From the NCBI RefSeq assembly GCF_027257195.1, contig NZ_JAPDFS010000002.1, forward strand, positions 526,701 through 590,700: a stretch of DNA of 64,000 nt, given 5' to 3'. The notes beneath the pieces are model-generated. The model did not search any database. It had not been told where the DNA came from and worked only from the letters and a program-made list of their open reading frames with translations. This document shows positions 24,783 through 32,884 of the stretch, in pieces; position 1 is the stretch's first letter; each line of letters opens with the position of its first letter. The translations under genes and the position numbers were made by a program. This DNA is from Halorubrum sp. F4 (lineage in GTDB: Archaea > Halobacteriota > Halobacteria > Halobacteriales > Haloferacaceae).

Positions 24783-25130
24783 TCAGCCGACGGTCAGAAC
24801 TCGATCGGCGGTCGTCACGACCTCGAGTAGGTCGTTCATCGTCGATATCGGACAGACCTCGCTTCCGTCGCGTTTCCGCATCTCCAGACACGTCCCGCAC
24901 GCGAGCAGTTCCCCGCCCGCCTCGTCGAACGCCTCCATGCGGTCCCGCACGTCGAACCGGTCGTCCGTGATCTCCTCGGCTTCGACTCCCTCACCCAGGA
25001 GGAACACGGAGACGTCCCGTCCGTCCTCCAGGGCGGTGAGTCCGAGCCGGAACGCGTTCCAGGCGCGCTCGGGGTCGGCGGTTTCGAGCACGATCCCTAA
25101 CGTCTCTACGTCGTCCGGTGTGTCGGACAT
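24783..25130 (-). CDS. DsrE-family sulfur carrier-like protein (small)
   Basis: A 115-residue protein with the DsrE/TusD-like fold: GIVLETADPERAWNAFRLGLTAL, VSVFLLGEGVEAEEI and GELLACGTCLEMR, with further Cys in EVCPISTMNDLLEVV. The Cys in the ACGTC region is the usual persulfide-carrying position. It begins directly after its operator; ATTATATAAT upstream on the minus strand gives a leaderless start. It converges with the regulator gene, 12 bp between stops. Confidence 0.82.
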   Translation of the reverse strand: MSDTPDDVETLGIVLETADPERAWNAFRLGLTALEDGRDVSVFLLGEGVEAEEITDDRFDVRDRMEAFDEAGGELLACGTCLEMRKRDGSEVCPISTMNDLLEVVTTADRVLTVG

Positions 25131-25161
25131 GTATTGTACAATACATCCAATATTATATAAT
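25131..25161. promoter_or_regulatory. Sulfur-island motif site 1 (DsrE promoter), with a 14-bp perfect palindrome
   Basis: GTATTGTACAATAC (25131-25144) is a perfect palindrome abutting the DsrE start codon. On the plus strand TTGTAC-N5-ATCCAA spans 25134-25150 and is followed at once by TATTATATAAT, which can act as a TATA box in either direction. For the DsrE gene the site lies between TATA and start, a repressor position. Confidence 0.65.
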
Positions 25162-25288
25162 CCTGTCGTCGTCGACGAGCGGACGTGATTCGGAACGGAG
25201 AACGGATCGACGCGGTGGTTCGGGGAGGATCAGGTCGGATCGGATCGACCGTCGACGTCGGGCGGACCGTCGACGCGCTTCGCGGGCC

Positions 25289-25513
25289 TCAGCGGCGGCG
25301 GAGCGCGTAGGCCGCGTAACCGACCGCGGCGAGCAGCCCGGTGAAGAGGAGGCTTCCGGTCGCCGCCGGCGTGGTCGTGACGTACTCGCCGAACGGGTCG
25401 GTGAGCGCCAGCACGCCGACGGTGAGGACGACCCCGATCAGGATCGTCACCGCACCGAACGCCTTGAATACCGCGTCGAGATCGATGCGAGGGGAACGCG
25501 ATGAGTGGCTCAT
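25289..25513 (-). CDS. Small two-helix membrane protein, unknown function
   Basis: A 74-residue protein starting MSHSSRSPRIDLDAVFKAFG with hydrophobic segments at about 19-40 and 53-70 and a basic C-terminus (YALRRR). I do not recognise it. ATTTATG on the minus strand is centred about 28 nt before the ATG. The 287-bp stretch behind it (25514-25800) holds no gene; it is AT-richer and contains inverted repeats CGTGAT/ATCACG and TGAATAA/TTATTCA near 25730-25775. Confidence 0.62.
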   Translation of the reverse strand: MSHSSRSPRIDLDAVFKAFGAVTILIGVVLTVGVLALTDPFGEYVTTTPAATGSLLFTGLLAAVGYAAYALRRR

Positions 25514-25803
25514 ACCCTCCAGTACGCGTTCCGCACATAAATGGAGGGATGGAGATTCCCACGGACGGGGAACACGTTGGTTCGGAGTCACGAAATGTCG
25601 TGTGAGATGGTCCCATGGAAACACAGTATACGATCGACCGTCGAATCGACGTCTCGAGGGGACGGAACGATCCCTCGACGCGGACTGCCGAGATATCCGG
25701 AGGGAAACGCGCCGGTTCGACGGATCGGCGTGATCGTATCGTATCACGGTGAATAATACGAATACGTTATTCATCGTTCCCCGTCTCTCACGCGAATATA
25801 GTA

Positions 25804-25832
25804 TTGTACAACTAACCCAAAACCGTTATATC
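25804..25832 (+). promoter_or_regulatory. Sulfur-island motif site 2 with TATA box (TauE operon)
   Basis: TTGTAC-N5-ACCCAA spans 25804-25820. AACC and then GTTATAT (25825-25831) follow, with the TATA centre 28 nt before the ATG at 25857. The same order and spacing (CCAA-AACC-GTTAT) occurs before the thioredoxin gene at 27196-27221. Lying just upstream of the BRE/TATA, the site is placed like an activator site. Confidence 0.65.
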
Positions 25833-25856
25833 TCCCTGTCGGCTATCGTCGAGTAC

Positions 25857-25922
25857 ATGACTGACATCGATCGATCGATCCGATACGAAACGCTGGCGTC
25901 GGATGTCGGGGAGAGCCGATGA
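25857..25922 (+). CDS. 21-codon leader ORF at the head of the TauE operon
   Basis: ATG at 25857 lies at the predicted leaderless start and encodes MTDIDRSIRYETLASDVGES plus Arg. Its TGA overlaps the ATG at 25919 (ATGA). The peptide is polar and of no recognised family. Because the real transcript must begin near its ATG, it is likely translated. Confidence 0.5.
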   Translation: MTDIDRSIRYETLASDVGESR

Positions 25923-26080
25923 TCGGCACGGAGCTCCTCGCCGGCGCGTCGCCGTCGGTACAGGCACTCGCGGTGATCGGGATCGTCCTCCTCGAGGCGA
26001 TCGCCCTCTACGTCGGGTACGGGGCCGTCGAGGAGGCGATCGGACCGACCGTCCTGGATCGGCTCGCGAAGGCGAGATGA
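25919..26080 (+). CDS. Small single-helix membrane protein, DUF7512-like
   Basis: A 53-residue protein with one strongly hydrophobic helix, VQALAVIGIVLLEAIALYVGYGAVE in part, and a short charged tail. I associate the LYVGYGA pattern with haloarchaeal DUF7512 proteins found next to TauE/SafE genes. It is joined to both neighbours by ATGA overlaps (25919-25922 and 26077-26080), so a fixed stoichiometry with the exporter, perhaps as a subunit, is likely. Confidence 0.7.
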   Translation: MIGTELLAGASPSVQALAVIGIVLLEAIALYVGYGAVEEAIGPTVLDRLAKAR

Positions 26081-27159
26081 TCGGCTCCATCGCGGCGAGT
26101 GAGCTCCTCGGTCTCGGCCCGGAGATCTTCGGCCTGTTCGTCGCCTTCGGCTTCATGGTCGGCGTGTTCTTCGGGTTCTTCGGGATGGGGGGCTCGTTCC
26201 TCGTCACGCCCGCGCTGTTGATCCTCGGCTATCCCGCCCCGGTCGCCATCGGCAGTTCGATGGCGTTCGTGTTCGGGACCGCGGCGATCGCCACGATGAA
26301 ACACCACGACGCCGGGCAGGTCGACTACAAGCTCGGCGCGCTGATGTTCGTCGGGATCTCCGTCGGCATCGAGCTCGGAAGCCGGCTCGTCTTCGGACTG
26401 GAGGTGCTCGGGATCGCGAACGTCGTCGTCGGCGTCGCGTACGTGCTCCTGCTGGCGGCGATAGGCGTGTTGTTCACGCGGAGCGCGCTCGATACCGGCG
26501 ATGACGACGGCGACGAGGACGGGACCGACGACGGGGGCGAGAAAGGCGGCGACGAGTCCGAAGGTGACGCCGACGAGGTCCCGGCGATCGCCCGGAAGAT
26601 CCAGTCGTACGAGGTCCCGCCGATGATGACGCTCGCGGACGGCAGCCGGGCGTCACTGTGGACCATCTCCGGCGTCGGCGGCGGCGTCGGGCTCGTCTCC
26701 GGGTTCCTCGGCGTCGGCGGCGGGTTCGTCCGGATGCCCGCGATCTACTACGTGATCGGCACGTCGCTCGCGGCCGCGGTCGGGACGAGCCTCTTCGGGG
26801 GGCTCATGTCCGGGGCGGTCGGCGCGTTCACCTACGGCCGCGCGGGCGTGATCGACCTCGGGATCGTCACGGCGCTGCTCGTGGGCAGTGCGCTCGGGGC
26901 GCGGATCGGCTCGAGCGCGACCGCCTACGTCGACGAGGACGACGTGACGATCTACTTCGGGCTCATGCTGCTCGTCGCCAGCGCCGCGGTCGGGATCGGC
27001 GAGCTCTCCTCGTGGCTGTCGATGCCGGTCCTCGACCGGCTCAGCTTCGTCCTCCTGATCGGGTCCGCGCTGCTCGTCTGTACGACGATCCTCTATCACG
27101 GCGCGCTCGCCGTGCGACGGACCCGCGGCGTCCCCGGATCGGCCCAGCGCGGCGAGTGA
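26077..27159 (+). CDS. TauE/SafE-family sulfite/organosulfur exporter
   Basis: A 360-residue membrane protein with about eight to nine helices in two halves. The repeated signature appears as GVFFGFFGMGGSFLVTPALLILGYP in part and again as GLVSGFLGVGGGFVRMPAIYYVIG in part. A very acidic loop (about residues 146-168) separates the halves and should face one aqueous side. The family exports sulfite, sulfoacetate or related anions. Co-transcription with two tiny ORFs and a sulfur-island motif at the promoter support a sulfur anion as substrate. Confidence 0.88.
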   Translation: MIGSIAASELLGLGPEIFGLFVAFGFMVGVFFGFFGMGGSFLVTPALLILGYPAPVAIGSSMAFVFGTAAIATMKHHDAGQVDYKLGALMFVGISVGIELGSRLVFGLEVLGIANVVVGVAYVLLLAAIGVLFTRSALDTGDDDGDEDGTDDGGEKGGDESEGDADEVPAIARKIQSYEVPPMMTLADGSRASLWTISGVGGGVGLVSGFLGVGGGFVRMPAIYYVIGTSLAAAVGTSLFGGLMSGAVGAFTYGRAGVIDLGIVTALLVGSALGARIGSSATAYVDEDDVTIYFGLMLLVASAAVGIGELSSWLSMPVLDRLSFVLLIGSALLVCTTILYHGALAVRRTRGVPGSAQRGE

Positions 27160-27195
27160 ACGGCGCTCCGACCGGAGATCAGCCGGCCGGGAGTA

Positions 27196-27221
27196 TTGTA
27201 TTAAATATCCAAAACCGTTAT
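27196..27221 (+). promoter_or_regulatory. Sulfur-island motif site 3 with TATA-like box (thioredoxin operon)
   Basis: TTGTAT-N5-ATCCAA spans 27196-27212, followed by AACC and GTTAT (27217-27221). The start codon at 27245 or 27248 is 26-29 nt from the box. The layout is identical to site 2 although the flanking sequences differ, which argues for selection on the motif. Confidence 0.65.
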
Positions 27222-27244
27222 GGGCGTGGGGCGCGTACGTCTCG

Positions 27245-27592
27245 ATGATGACACAAACCAGCGAACCCGTGCCGACCGAACCCGTCGCGCTCGAGAGTGC
27301 CGACGACTTCGACGACTTCGTGACCGGGCACGACGTGGTGCTCGTGGACTTCTACGCCGACTGGTGTGGCCCCTGTCAGATGATGGAGCCGTCGGTCGAG
27401 GCGGTCGCGGCGGAGACGGACGCGGCGGTCCTCAAGGTCGACGTGGACCAGCATCAGGGACTCGCCGGCGAGTACGGCGTTCAGGGGATCCCGACGCTCC
27501 TGGTGTTCGCCGACGGCGAGGTCGCCGACCGAATGGTCGGCGCACAGACCGAGGACGTCCTCCGCGAGGCCGTCAGCGGGCGGCTCGAGTGA
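27245..27592 (+). CDS. Thioredoxin
   Basis: A 115-residue thioredoxin with active site DWCGPCQ (C41, C44), cis-proline segment QGIPTLLVF, and a short N-terminal polar extension. It reduces protein disulfides and can release sulfur from persulfides. Two adjacent ATG codons begin the frame; either fits a leaderless transcript. The next gene starts 26 bp after the stop (an in-frame GTG would overlap it), suggesting an operon with the PLP enzyme and methyltransferase. Confidence 0.93.
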   Translation: MMTQTSEPVPTEPVALESADDFDDFVTGHDVVLVDFYADWCGPCQMMEPSVEAVAAETDAAVLKVDVDQHQGLAGEYGVQGIPTLLVFADGEVADRMVGAQTEDVLREAVSGRLE

Positions 27593-27618
27593 ATGACCGC
27601 GAAGCCGGAGGGGTCCGC

Positions 27619-28737
27619 ATGACTCCGCGAGAGCTTCGGGCGGACGTTCCCGCGCTGGACGAGGAGACGGCCTACCTCAACTACGGCGCGCACGGACCGA
27701 GCCCGGAGTTCGTCGTCGACGCCGCCGCCGACTTCCTCGCGGGCCACGAGTACGGCGTGGCCGAGACGGACCCGTACGAGCACGCGTTCGGGACCTACGA
27801 GACGGTCCGCGAGCGGATCGCGGCGTTGCTGGGGGCCGATCCCGAGGAGATCGCGCTGACCGAGAGCACGACCGACGGGATCGCGCGGATCGCCGCCGCG
27901 ATCGACTGGGAGCCCGGCGACGTGGTCGTCCGAACCGACGTCGAACACCCGGCGGGCGTGCTTCCCTGGCGACAGCTCGAGGAGGAGGTCGGGATCGAGG
28001 TCCGCGTCGTCGAGACCGAGGGCGGCCGGATCGACCGCGACGCGTTCGCCGACGCGGTCGCGGACGCGCGACTCGTCTGTTTCAGCGCGATCACCTGGAC
28101 GCACGGCACGCGTCTCCCCGTCCGGGAACTCGTCGAGGTCGCGAACGACGCGGACGCGTTCACGCTCGTCGACGCGGTCCAGTCGCCGGGACAGGTCCCG
28201 GTGGACGTCCACGCGTGGGGCGCGGACGCGGTCGCGGCCGCCGGCCACAAGTGGCTGCTCGGGCCGTGGGGGGCGGGCTTCCTCTACGTCGACCGCGCGG
28301 TCGCCGAGGGGATGACCCCCGGCACTGTCGGCTACCGCGGCGTGGAGACGCCGACCGCTCACGACATCGAGTACGCCCCGGGCGCGAAGCGCTTCGAGAT
28401 CGGCACCACGACCCCGGCGGCACACGTCGCCCTGTTGGAGGGGATCGACGCCATCGAGTCGATCGGTCTCGACGCGATCGAGAGCCGGATCGAGACGCTC
28501 ACCGACCGCCTGAAGGAGGGCGTCGACGACGAGCGCCTCCTGAGCCCGCGGGAGTACGAGACCGGGCTCGTCACGTTCGACGTCGAGGAACCCGAGGCGA
28601 CCGTCGAGCGGCTCCTCGATCAGGGGATCGTGATCCGCGACCTGCCGCACCCGGACGCGGTTCGAGTGTCGGTCCACGCGATCTCGACGGAGCGGGAGAT
28701 CGACGAGGTGTGCGAGGCGTTGAACGGGGAGCGGTAG
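27619..28737 (+). CDS. Class V aminotransferase-fold PLP enzyme
   Basis: A 372-residue PLP enzyme. LTESTTDGI binds the cofactor phosphate, VDAVQSPG carries the Asp that contacts the pyridine nitrogen (D185) and AAAGHKWLLGPWG the Schiff-base lysine (K211). It resembles cysteine desulfurases and isopenicillin N epimerase-like proteins, but no catalytic Cys is present in the C-terminal loop where NifS/SufS carry one (the two Cys are at VCFSAI and DEVCEAL). Start at ATG 27619, with GGAGGGG 6 nt upstream. It sits between thioredoxin and a methyltransferase, so a sulfur amino acid substrate is plausible. Confidence 0.82.
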   Translation: MTPRELRADVPALDEETAYLNYGAHGPSPEFVVDAAADFLAGHEYGVAETDPYEHAFGTYETVRERIAALLGADPEEIALTESTTDGIARIAAAIDWEPGDVVVRTDVEHPAGVLPWRQLEEEVGIEVRVVETEGGRIDRDAFADAVADARLVCFSAITWTHGTRLPVRELVEVANDADAFTLVDAVQSPGQVPVDVHAWGADAVAAAGHKWLLGPWGAGFLYVDRAVAEGMTPGTVGYRGVETPTAHDIEYAPGAKRFEIGTTTPAAHVALLEGIDAIESIGLDAIESRIETLTDRLKEGVDDERLLSPREYETGLVTFDVEEPEATVERLLDQGIVIRDLPHPDAVRVSVHAISTEREIDEVCEALNGER

Positions 28738-28738
28738 C

Positions 28739-29302
28739 GTGGGGTTTCACACGTTCGACGCCGATCGCGCGGCGAAGCTCGAGGACCCCGAGCGCTACGC
28801 TTGGGTCTCCCGCGAGGAGCTGGTCGACGCGGTCGAGCCGACGCCCGACGACGCCGTCGCCGACCTGGGCAGCGGGACCGGATTCTACACCGACGACGTC
28901 GCCCCCCACGCCGAGACGGTGTACGGGGTCGACCTCCAGGCGGAGATGCACGCGGCGTACCGCGAGAAGGGACTCCCCGAGAATGTCGAACTCGTCGAGA
29001 GCGACGTGGCCGACCTGCCGTTCGCGGCGGGCGAACTCGACGCCGCCTTCTCGACGATGACGTTCCACGAGTTCGCCGACGACGACGCGATCGCCGAGGT
29101 CGCCAGAGTGCTACGGGCCGAGGGGCGGTTCGTCGTCTTCGACTGGTCCGCCGACGGCGACGCCGCCGCCGGGCCGCCGCTCGACGAGCGGTACGACCTC
29201 GCGGACGCGACCGCGATGCTCGAGGGAGCCGGCTTCGAGGTCGTCCACGGGACGACCCGCACCGAGACGTTCGCGGTCGTCGCGCTGGCGCCGCGAGGGT
29301 GA
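28739..29302 (+). CDS. Class I SAM-dependent methyltransferase
   Basis: A 187-residue protein from a GTG start one base after the previous stop. Motif I is VADLGSGTGFYTDD, the acidic loop GVDLQAEM, motif IV DAAFSTMTFHEFADD, and post-motif VLRAEGRFVVFDW. This is the UbiE/Methyltransf_11 type. The acceptor is unknown; linkage with thioredoxin and a PLP enzyme hints at thiol or metalloid methylation. Confidence 0.84.
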   Translation: MGFHTFDADRAAKLEDPERYAWVSREELVDAVEPTPDDAVADLGSGTGFYTDDVAPHAETVYGVDLQAEMHAAYREKGLPENVELVESDVADLPFAAGELDAAFSTMTFHEFADDDAIAEVARVLRAEGRFVVFDWSADGDAAAGPPLDERYDLADATAMLEGAGFEVVHGTTRTETFAVVALAPRG

Positions 29303-29338
29303 CGGAACCCTGCCGCCGTCCGTCAGTCGGATGGAACC

Positions 29339-30556
29339 CTACCCGCGGCCGTCCGCCAGTCGGTCGGCCTCCGGGAGCGACCGCAGCCACAGCATCGCGC
29401 CCGTCCCGACGAGGGGACCGACCACGAGCGGAACGAAGGCCCATCGCCAGCCGACGACGTTCCGAACCGCGGGGATCAGCCGGATGGAGGCCATGGTGAT
29501 GAGGAAGCCGACGGCGGTCTGGAGCGTCAGCGCGGAGCCGACGTAGCTCGAGTCGGCGAGTTCCGAGACGGCCGCGGAGAACTGTGCGGAGTCCGCGACG
29601 ATGAAGAACCCCCAGACCAGGACGAACGGAACGACCACGAGAAGCGACGAGCCGTAGACGAGGCCGGCGAGGAGACAGGCGGTGCCGGAGACGCCCATCG
29701 AGACGCTCGTCACCAGGGATCGTCCCCAGCGGTCGGCCGCCGACCCCGCGATCCAGGCCCCCACGCCGCCGATCGCGATGGTTCCGAACGCCAGGAGCGA
29801 AGCGAGCCGTCCCGCGTTCGCCGTGCCCCCGGCCTCGAGGCTGGCGACGAGATATATCGGGACCCATGTCCAGACGGCGTACAGCTCCCACATGTGGCCG
29901 AAGTAGCCGACGTTCGCCAGGACGACGCCGCGGTCGGTGACGATACGCCGGATCGCGCCGGGGTCGAACGGGGACGTCTCGGGCTGGTGAGGGCCGTCCT
30001 CGTACGCTAGGACGAGAAGCCCGCCGAGGGCGGCGAGCCCCGCGGTCCCGTAGAGGACGAGGTCGGGACGACCGACGCCGCCGATCGCTCGGAGGAGGTG
30101 TGGCGACGCCGAGCCGACGGTGAGCGCGCCGACGAGGACGCCGATGGCGAGACCACGTCCCTCGTCGAACCACGCCGCCATCATCTTCATGCCCGTCGGA
30201 TAGACGCCCGCGAGGGTGACGCCGGTGAGGAATCGGAGAGCGATGGCCGGGAGACCGCTGGAAACGACGCCGGCGATGAGCGCCGTCACGGCGGCGCCCG
30301 TGAGCGCCGAGCCGGCGAAGAGATACCGTGGCGGAACGGCGTCAGCGACGGTGAGTGACGCCGACAGCAGCGCACCGACGACGAACCCGAGTTGGACGGC
30401 GTTCGTCAGCCACGCCGTCTCGGCGGCGGAGAGGCTCCACGCCTCGGCCAGTTCCGGGCCGACCGCCGTGCCGCTAAACCAGAGGGTCATCGCGAACAGT
30501 TCCGCGATCCCGACGAGAACGAGCGCACGCCACTTCCCGTTAGCAATGGTCGCCAT
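29339..30556 (-). CDS. MFS transporter
   Basis: A 405-residue membrane protein with about 12 hydrophobic segments in two six-helix halves. WLTNAVQLGFVVGALLSASLTVAD and the ADRWGRSLVTSVSMG loop are MFS features. The start MATIANGKW has ATTTTTG centred about 28 nt upstream on the minus strand. Substrate is not evident; it lies inside the sulfur island but its promoter lacks the shared motif. Confidence 0.87.
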   Translation of the reverse strand: MATIANGKWRALVLVGIAELFAMTLWFSGTAVGPELAEAWSLSAAETAWLTNAVQLGFVVGALLSASLTVADAVPPRYLFAGSALTGAAVTALIAGVVSSGLPAIALRFLTGVTLAGVYPTGMKMMAAWFDEGRGLAIGVLVGALTVGSASPHLLRAIGGVGRPDLVLYGTAGLAALGGLLVLAYEDGPHQPETSPFDPGAIRRIVTDRGVVLANVGYFGHMWELYAVWTWVPIYLVASLEAGGTANAGRLASLLAFGTIAIGGVGAWIAGSAADRWGRSLVTSVSMGVSGTACLLAGLVYGSSLLVVVPFVLVWGFFIVADSAQFSAAVSELADSSYVGSALTLQTAVGFLITMASIRLIPAVRNVVGWRWAFVPLVVGPLVGTGAMLWLRSLPEADRLADGRG

Positions 30557-30601
30557 GCGTACGCGGAGTCGACCGGGGACAAAAATCCGACTACCGATCC
30601 G

Positions 30602-30976
30602 TTACTCGACGACCTCGCGAACCCACGCCGTGAGGTCGTCGCCGGGGATGAACCCCTCCGCGCGGCGGGCGACCGGCTCGCCGTCGACGAAGAGGACGAA
30701 GAGCGGCACGCTGCGCACGTCGAACCGCTCGACGAGCGGCGGGTCATCGCGGGGATTCACGAGCGCCACGTCGACGTCGACCGTGCGGGCGACGTTGCCG
30801 AGGACGGGCTCCATGCTCGCGCAGATCCCGCACCCTTCGGTGTAGAACTCGACGAGCGCGGCGTCGGTGTCGGCGAGGAAGTCGTCGAGGGCGGACTCGT
30901 CGGCGAGCGAGGTCGGACGACCGCGCGGGGCGTCCCTCGCGTGGTCCTCTCCGGTCGATACAGTATTGGATTCCAT
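30602..30976 (-). CDS. Thioredoxin-fold protein with CGIC active site
   Basis: A 124-residue protein. After a 25-residue polar tail, ALDDFLADTDAALVEFYTEGCGICASMEPVLG gives a thioredoxin fold with a CGIC motif instead of CGPC, and SVPLFVLFVDG provides the cis-proline. The Ile in the motif usually shifts the redox potential. ATG at 30976 sits 27 nt from the TATA-like TTTATATT, with an operator-like palindrome between. Confidence 0.88.
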   Translation of the reverse strand: MESNTVSTGEDHARDAPRGRPTSLADESALDDFLADTDAALVEFYTEGCGICASMEPVLGNVARTVDVDVALVNPRDDPPLVERFDVRSVPLFVLFVDGEPVARRAEGFIPGDDLTAWVREVVE

Positions 30977-31006
30977 ACACACTATTGTTCTCGGACCAAT
31001 ATAAAG
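30964..31006. promoter_or_regulatory. Sulfur-island related site (CGIC thioredoxin promoter)
   Basis: TTGTTC-TCG-GACCAA (30985-30999) keeps the TTG...CCAA half-sites but with 3 rather than 5 bases between, and it overlaps the minus-strand TATA box at 30999-31006. TATTGG (30964-30969) and CCAATA (30996-31001) form a wider inverted repeat. The placement between TATA and start matches site 1. Confidence 0.45.
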
Positions 31007-31029
31007 GCTTGCCTCGGAGGGATCCGCCC

Positions 31030-32313
31030 CTATCGCTCGTCGAACCGCTCCGCCCATCTCGACGGCAGTGCAGCGTACACCTCGGCGTTCCGCGCCAGCG
31101 CCTCGCGAGTGGTGTACTCGTCGACCGCGTGGACCGTGTCGGTACCGAACGCGAACTCCACGGTAGGGATGCCGGCGTGTCGGAACGTCTTCGCGTCCCC
31201 GCCGCCGGTGGCGCTCCGACGGAAGACGCGCTCGCCGGAAACGGCGGCCGCGGCGTCGGTGACGGCTCCGACGAGCGGCCCGTCGACGGGTTCGTAGCTC
31301 CCCACCGACCAGCTCACGTCGGCGATCGAGACCGCGGGGAAGTCGGCGAGACACTCGCGGACGTCCGCGAGCACGTCCGCGGTCTCGACGCCCGCGGTCA
31401 GCCGCACGTCCAGGCGGGCGGTCGCCGCGTCCGGCACGGTGTTCACCGCCTCGCCGCCCTCGATCGTCCCGAGGTTTACCGTCGGGTGTTCGAAGAGGTC
31501 ACGTGCGTCGTCCGCGCCGAGCGTCGGCTCGTAGTACTCGACCGACTCCTCGACGATCGGGCGGAGCGCCGCGTCGAGGTCGAACTCCCGGGCCGTGAGC
31601 CGCGAGCGAAGCAGCGAGACTGCCTCCCACAGCCGGTCGATCGCGTTGTCGCCGAGCGACGGCCGCGAGCCGTGTGCGGCGGTTCCCTCGGCGCGGAGCG
31701 TCAACCAGATGCTCCCGCGGTCGGCAACGGTGACCGAGTGCCGCCCGCGCGAGCAGGTCGTCTCACCGATGACGCAGGCTTCGGGCGCGAGCCGGGCGAA
31801 CGCGTCGCTCGCGACGAGGGTGTCGACGCCGGCGTCGCCGCCGGTCTCCTCGTCGCTCACGACCGCGAACGCGAGGGTGACCGGGGGTTCGGCGTCGGCC
31901 GCCGCGATCGATTCCCCGGCGGCCAGCATCGCCGCGAGCGGCCCCTTCATGTCGGTCGCCCCGCGCCCGTAGACTCGATCGCCGTCCCCCTCGCCGAGCG
32001 GGTCGTGGCTCCACGCGTCCGCGTCGAACGGGACGGTGTCGACGTGGCCGTTGTACAGCAGGGTCCGGTCCGTTCGACCGGGCAGGACCGCGAGCAGGTT
32101 CGGCTTCGCCGGGTCCGTGACGACGCGCTCGGTCTCGAAACCGGCGGCCGCCAGCAGGTCGGCGACGTAGTCGACGGCCTCACGGACGTCTCCCGGCGGA
32201 TTTCGCGTGTCGAGCCCGATCAGGTCGGTCGCGATATCGACGATGCGGTCGGTCGAGACGGTCGGATCGGCCGGATCGGTCGAGCGGGTCGGGTCGGATG
32301 GATCGTCTGTCAT
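31030..32313 (-). CDS. M20-family metallopeptidase (ArgE/DapE type)
   Basis: A 427-residue protein. LLYNGHVDTVPFD supplies the first zinc ligands, YGRGATDMKGPLA the bridging Asp, and VVSDEETGG the catalytic Glu and ligand; CVIGETTCSRGRHSVTVADRGSIWLTL opens the dimerisation lid. The family hydrolyses N-acyl amino acids or dipeptides (acetylornithine, succinyl-diaminopimelate). The start at MTDDPSDPTRS is chosen over a 52-codon basic upstream extension. Substrate is uncertain. Confidence 0.86.
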   Translation of the reverse strand: MTDDPSDPTRSTDPADPTVSTDRIVDIATDLIGLDTRNPPGDVREAVDYVADLLAAAGFETERVVTDPAKPNLLAVLPGRTDRTLLYNGHVDTVPFDADAWSHDPLGEGDGDRVYGRGATDMKGPLAAMLAAGESIAAADAEPPVTLAFAVVSDEETGGDAGVDTLVASDAFARLAPEACVIGETTCSRGRHSVTVADRGSIWLTLRAEGTAAHGSRPSLGDNAIDRLWEAVSLLRSRLTAREFDLDAALRPIVEESVEYYEPTLGADDARDLFEHPTVNLGTIEGGEAVNTVPDAATARLDVRLTAGVETADVLADVRECLADFPAVSIADVSWSVGSYEPVDGPLVGAVTDAAAAVSGERVFRRSATGGGDAKTFRHAGIPTVEFAFGTDTVHAVDEYTTREALARNAEVYAALPSRWAERFDER

Positions 32314-32425
32314 GGTGGTGTATCTCGAGGGGAGGCCGAGAGAGAGGATATCCGCGGAGGGTGAGCGAAAAACGGACACCGACCGGGGACGGAAGCGGAA
32401 ACGTGTGGACGCGGGAACGCGCCGG

Positions 32426-32884
32426 TCAGTCGTCGCCCGGTGCGGCGGCGGGCGCGTCGCCGGCGTCACGGCTGCGCCAGACGCCCTGTGCGTACGCGCC
32501 GACGAACATCCCGCCGATCGCGTAGAGGATCGGCCAGTTGCCGACGCCGAGGCTGGCGTAGGCCGCCCCGGGACAGATCCCGGAGAGCCCCCAGCCGACG
32601 CCGAATATCGACCCGCCGACGAGGACGTCCCGGTCGAACGACTTCAGCCGGCGACCGTACGGCCGCCCCGTAAGCGGGGCCGACCCGCGGAGTTTCGGCA
32701 GGGTCCAGAACGCGATCCCGGCGACGATCGAGCCGCCGAACATCACGAACAGGAGCCCGAAGTCGTCGAACGTCAGGAAGTCGAGGACGACCTCCGGACG
32801 GGCCATGTGGCTGAACCCGAGCCCGAAGCCGAAGACGAGCCCGCCGACGAGGATCAGCGGCATGAAGAACGGGTGTCGGCTCAC
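32426..32884 (-). CDS. YeeE/YedE-family transporter, second half
   Basis: A 152-residue membrane protein from a GTG start (SRHPFFMPLILVGGLVFG). It has about four helices and the conserved LSGICPGAAYASLG motif with its Cys. In fused bacterial TsuA/YeeE this half pairs with a first half like the one encoded just upstream. The GTG overlaps the upstream stop as GTGA (32881-32884), so both halves are made together. Thiosulfate uptake is the known activity of the family. Confidence 0.84.
   Translation of the reverse strand: MSRHPFFMPLILVGGLVFGFGLGFSHMARPEVVLDFLTFDDFGLLFVMFGGSIVAGIAFWTLPKLRGSAPLTGRPYGRRLKSFDRDVLVGGSIFGVGWGLSGICPGAAYASLGVGNWPILYAIGGMFVGAYAQGVWRSRDAGDAPAAAPGDD

Noticed and set aside
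25185..25310. A 41-codon plus-strand GTG frame after motif site 1
   Set aside because: It lies where a plus-strand transcript from site 1 would start, but its sequence is antisense-like, overlaps the end of the 25289 gene and has no family.
27619..28737. Cysteine desulfurase (sulfur source for the TusA carriers)
   Set aside because: The catalytic Cys loop of NifS/SufS/IscS is missing, so only a class V PLP-enzyme call is supported.
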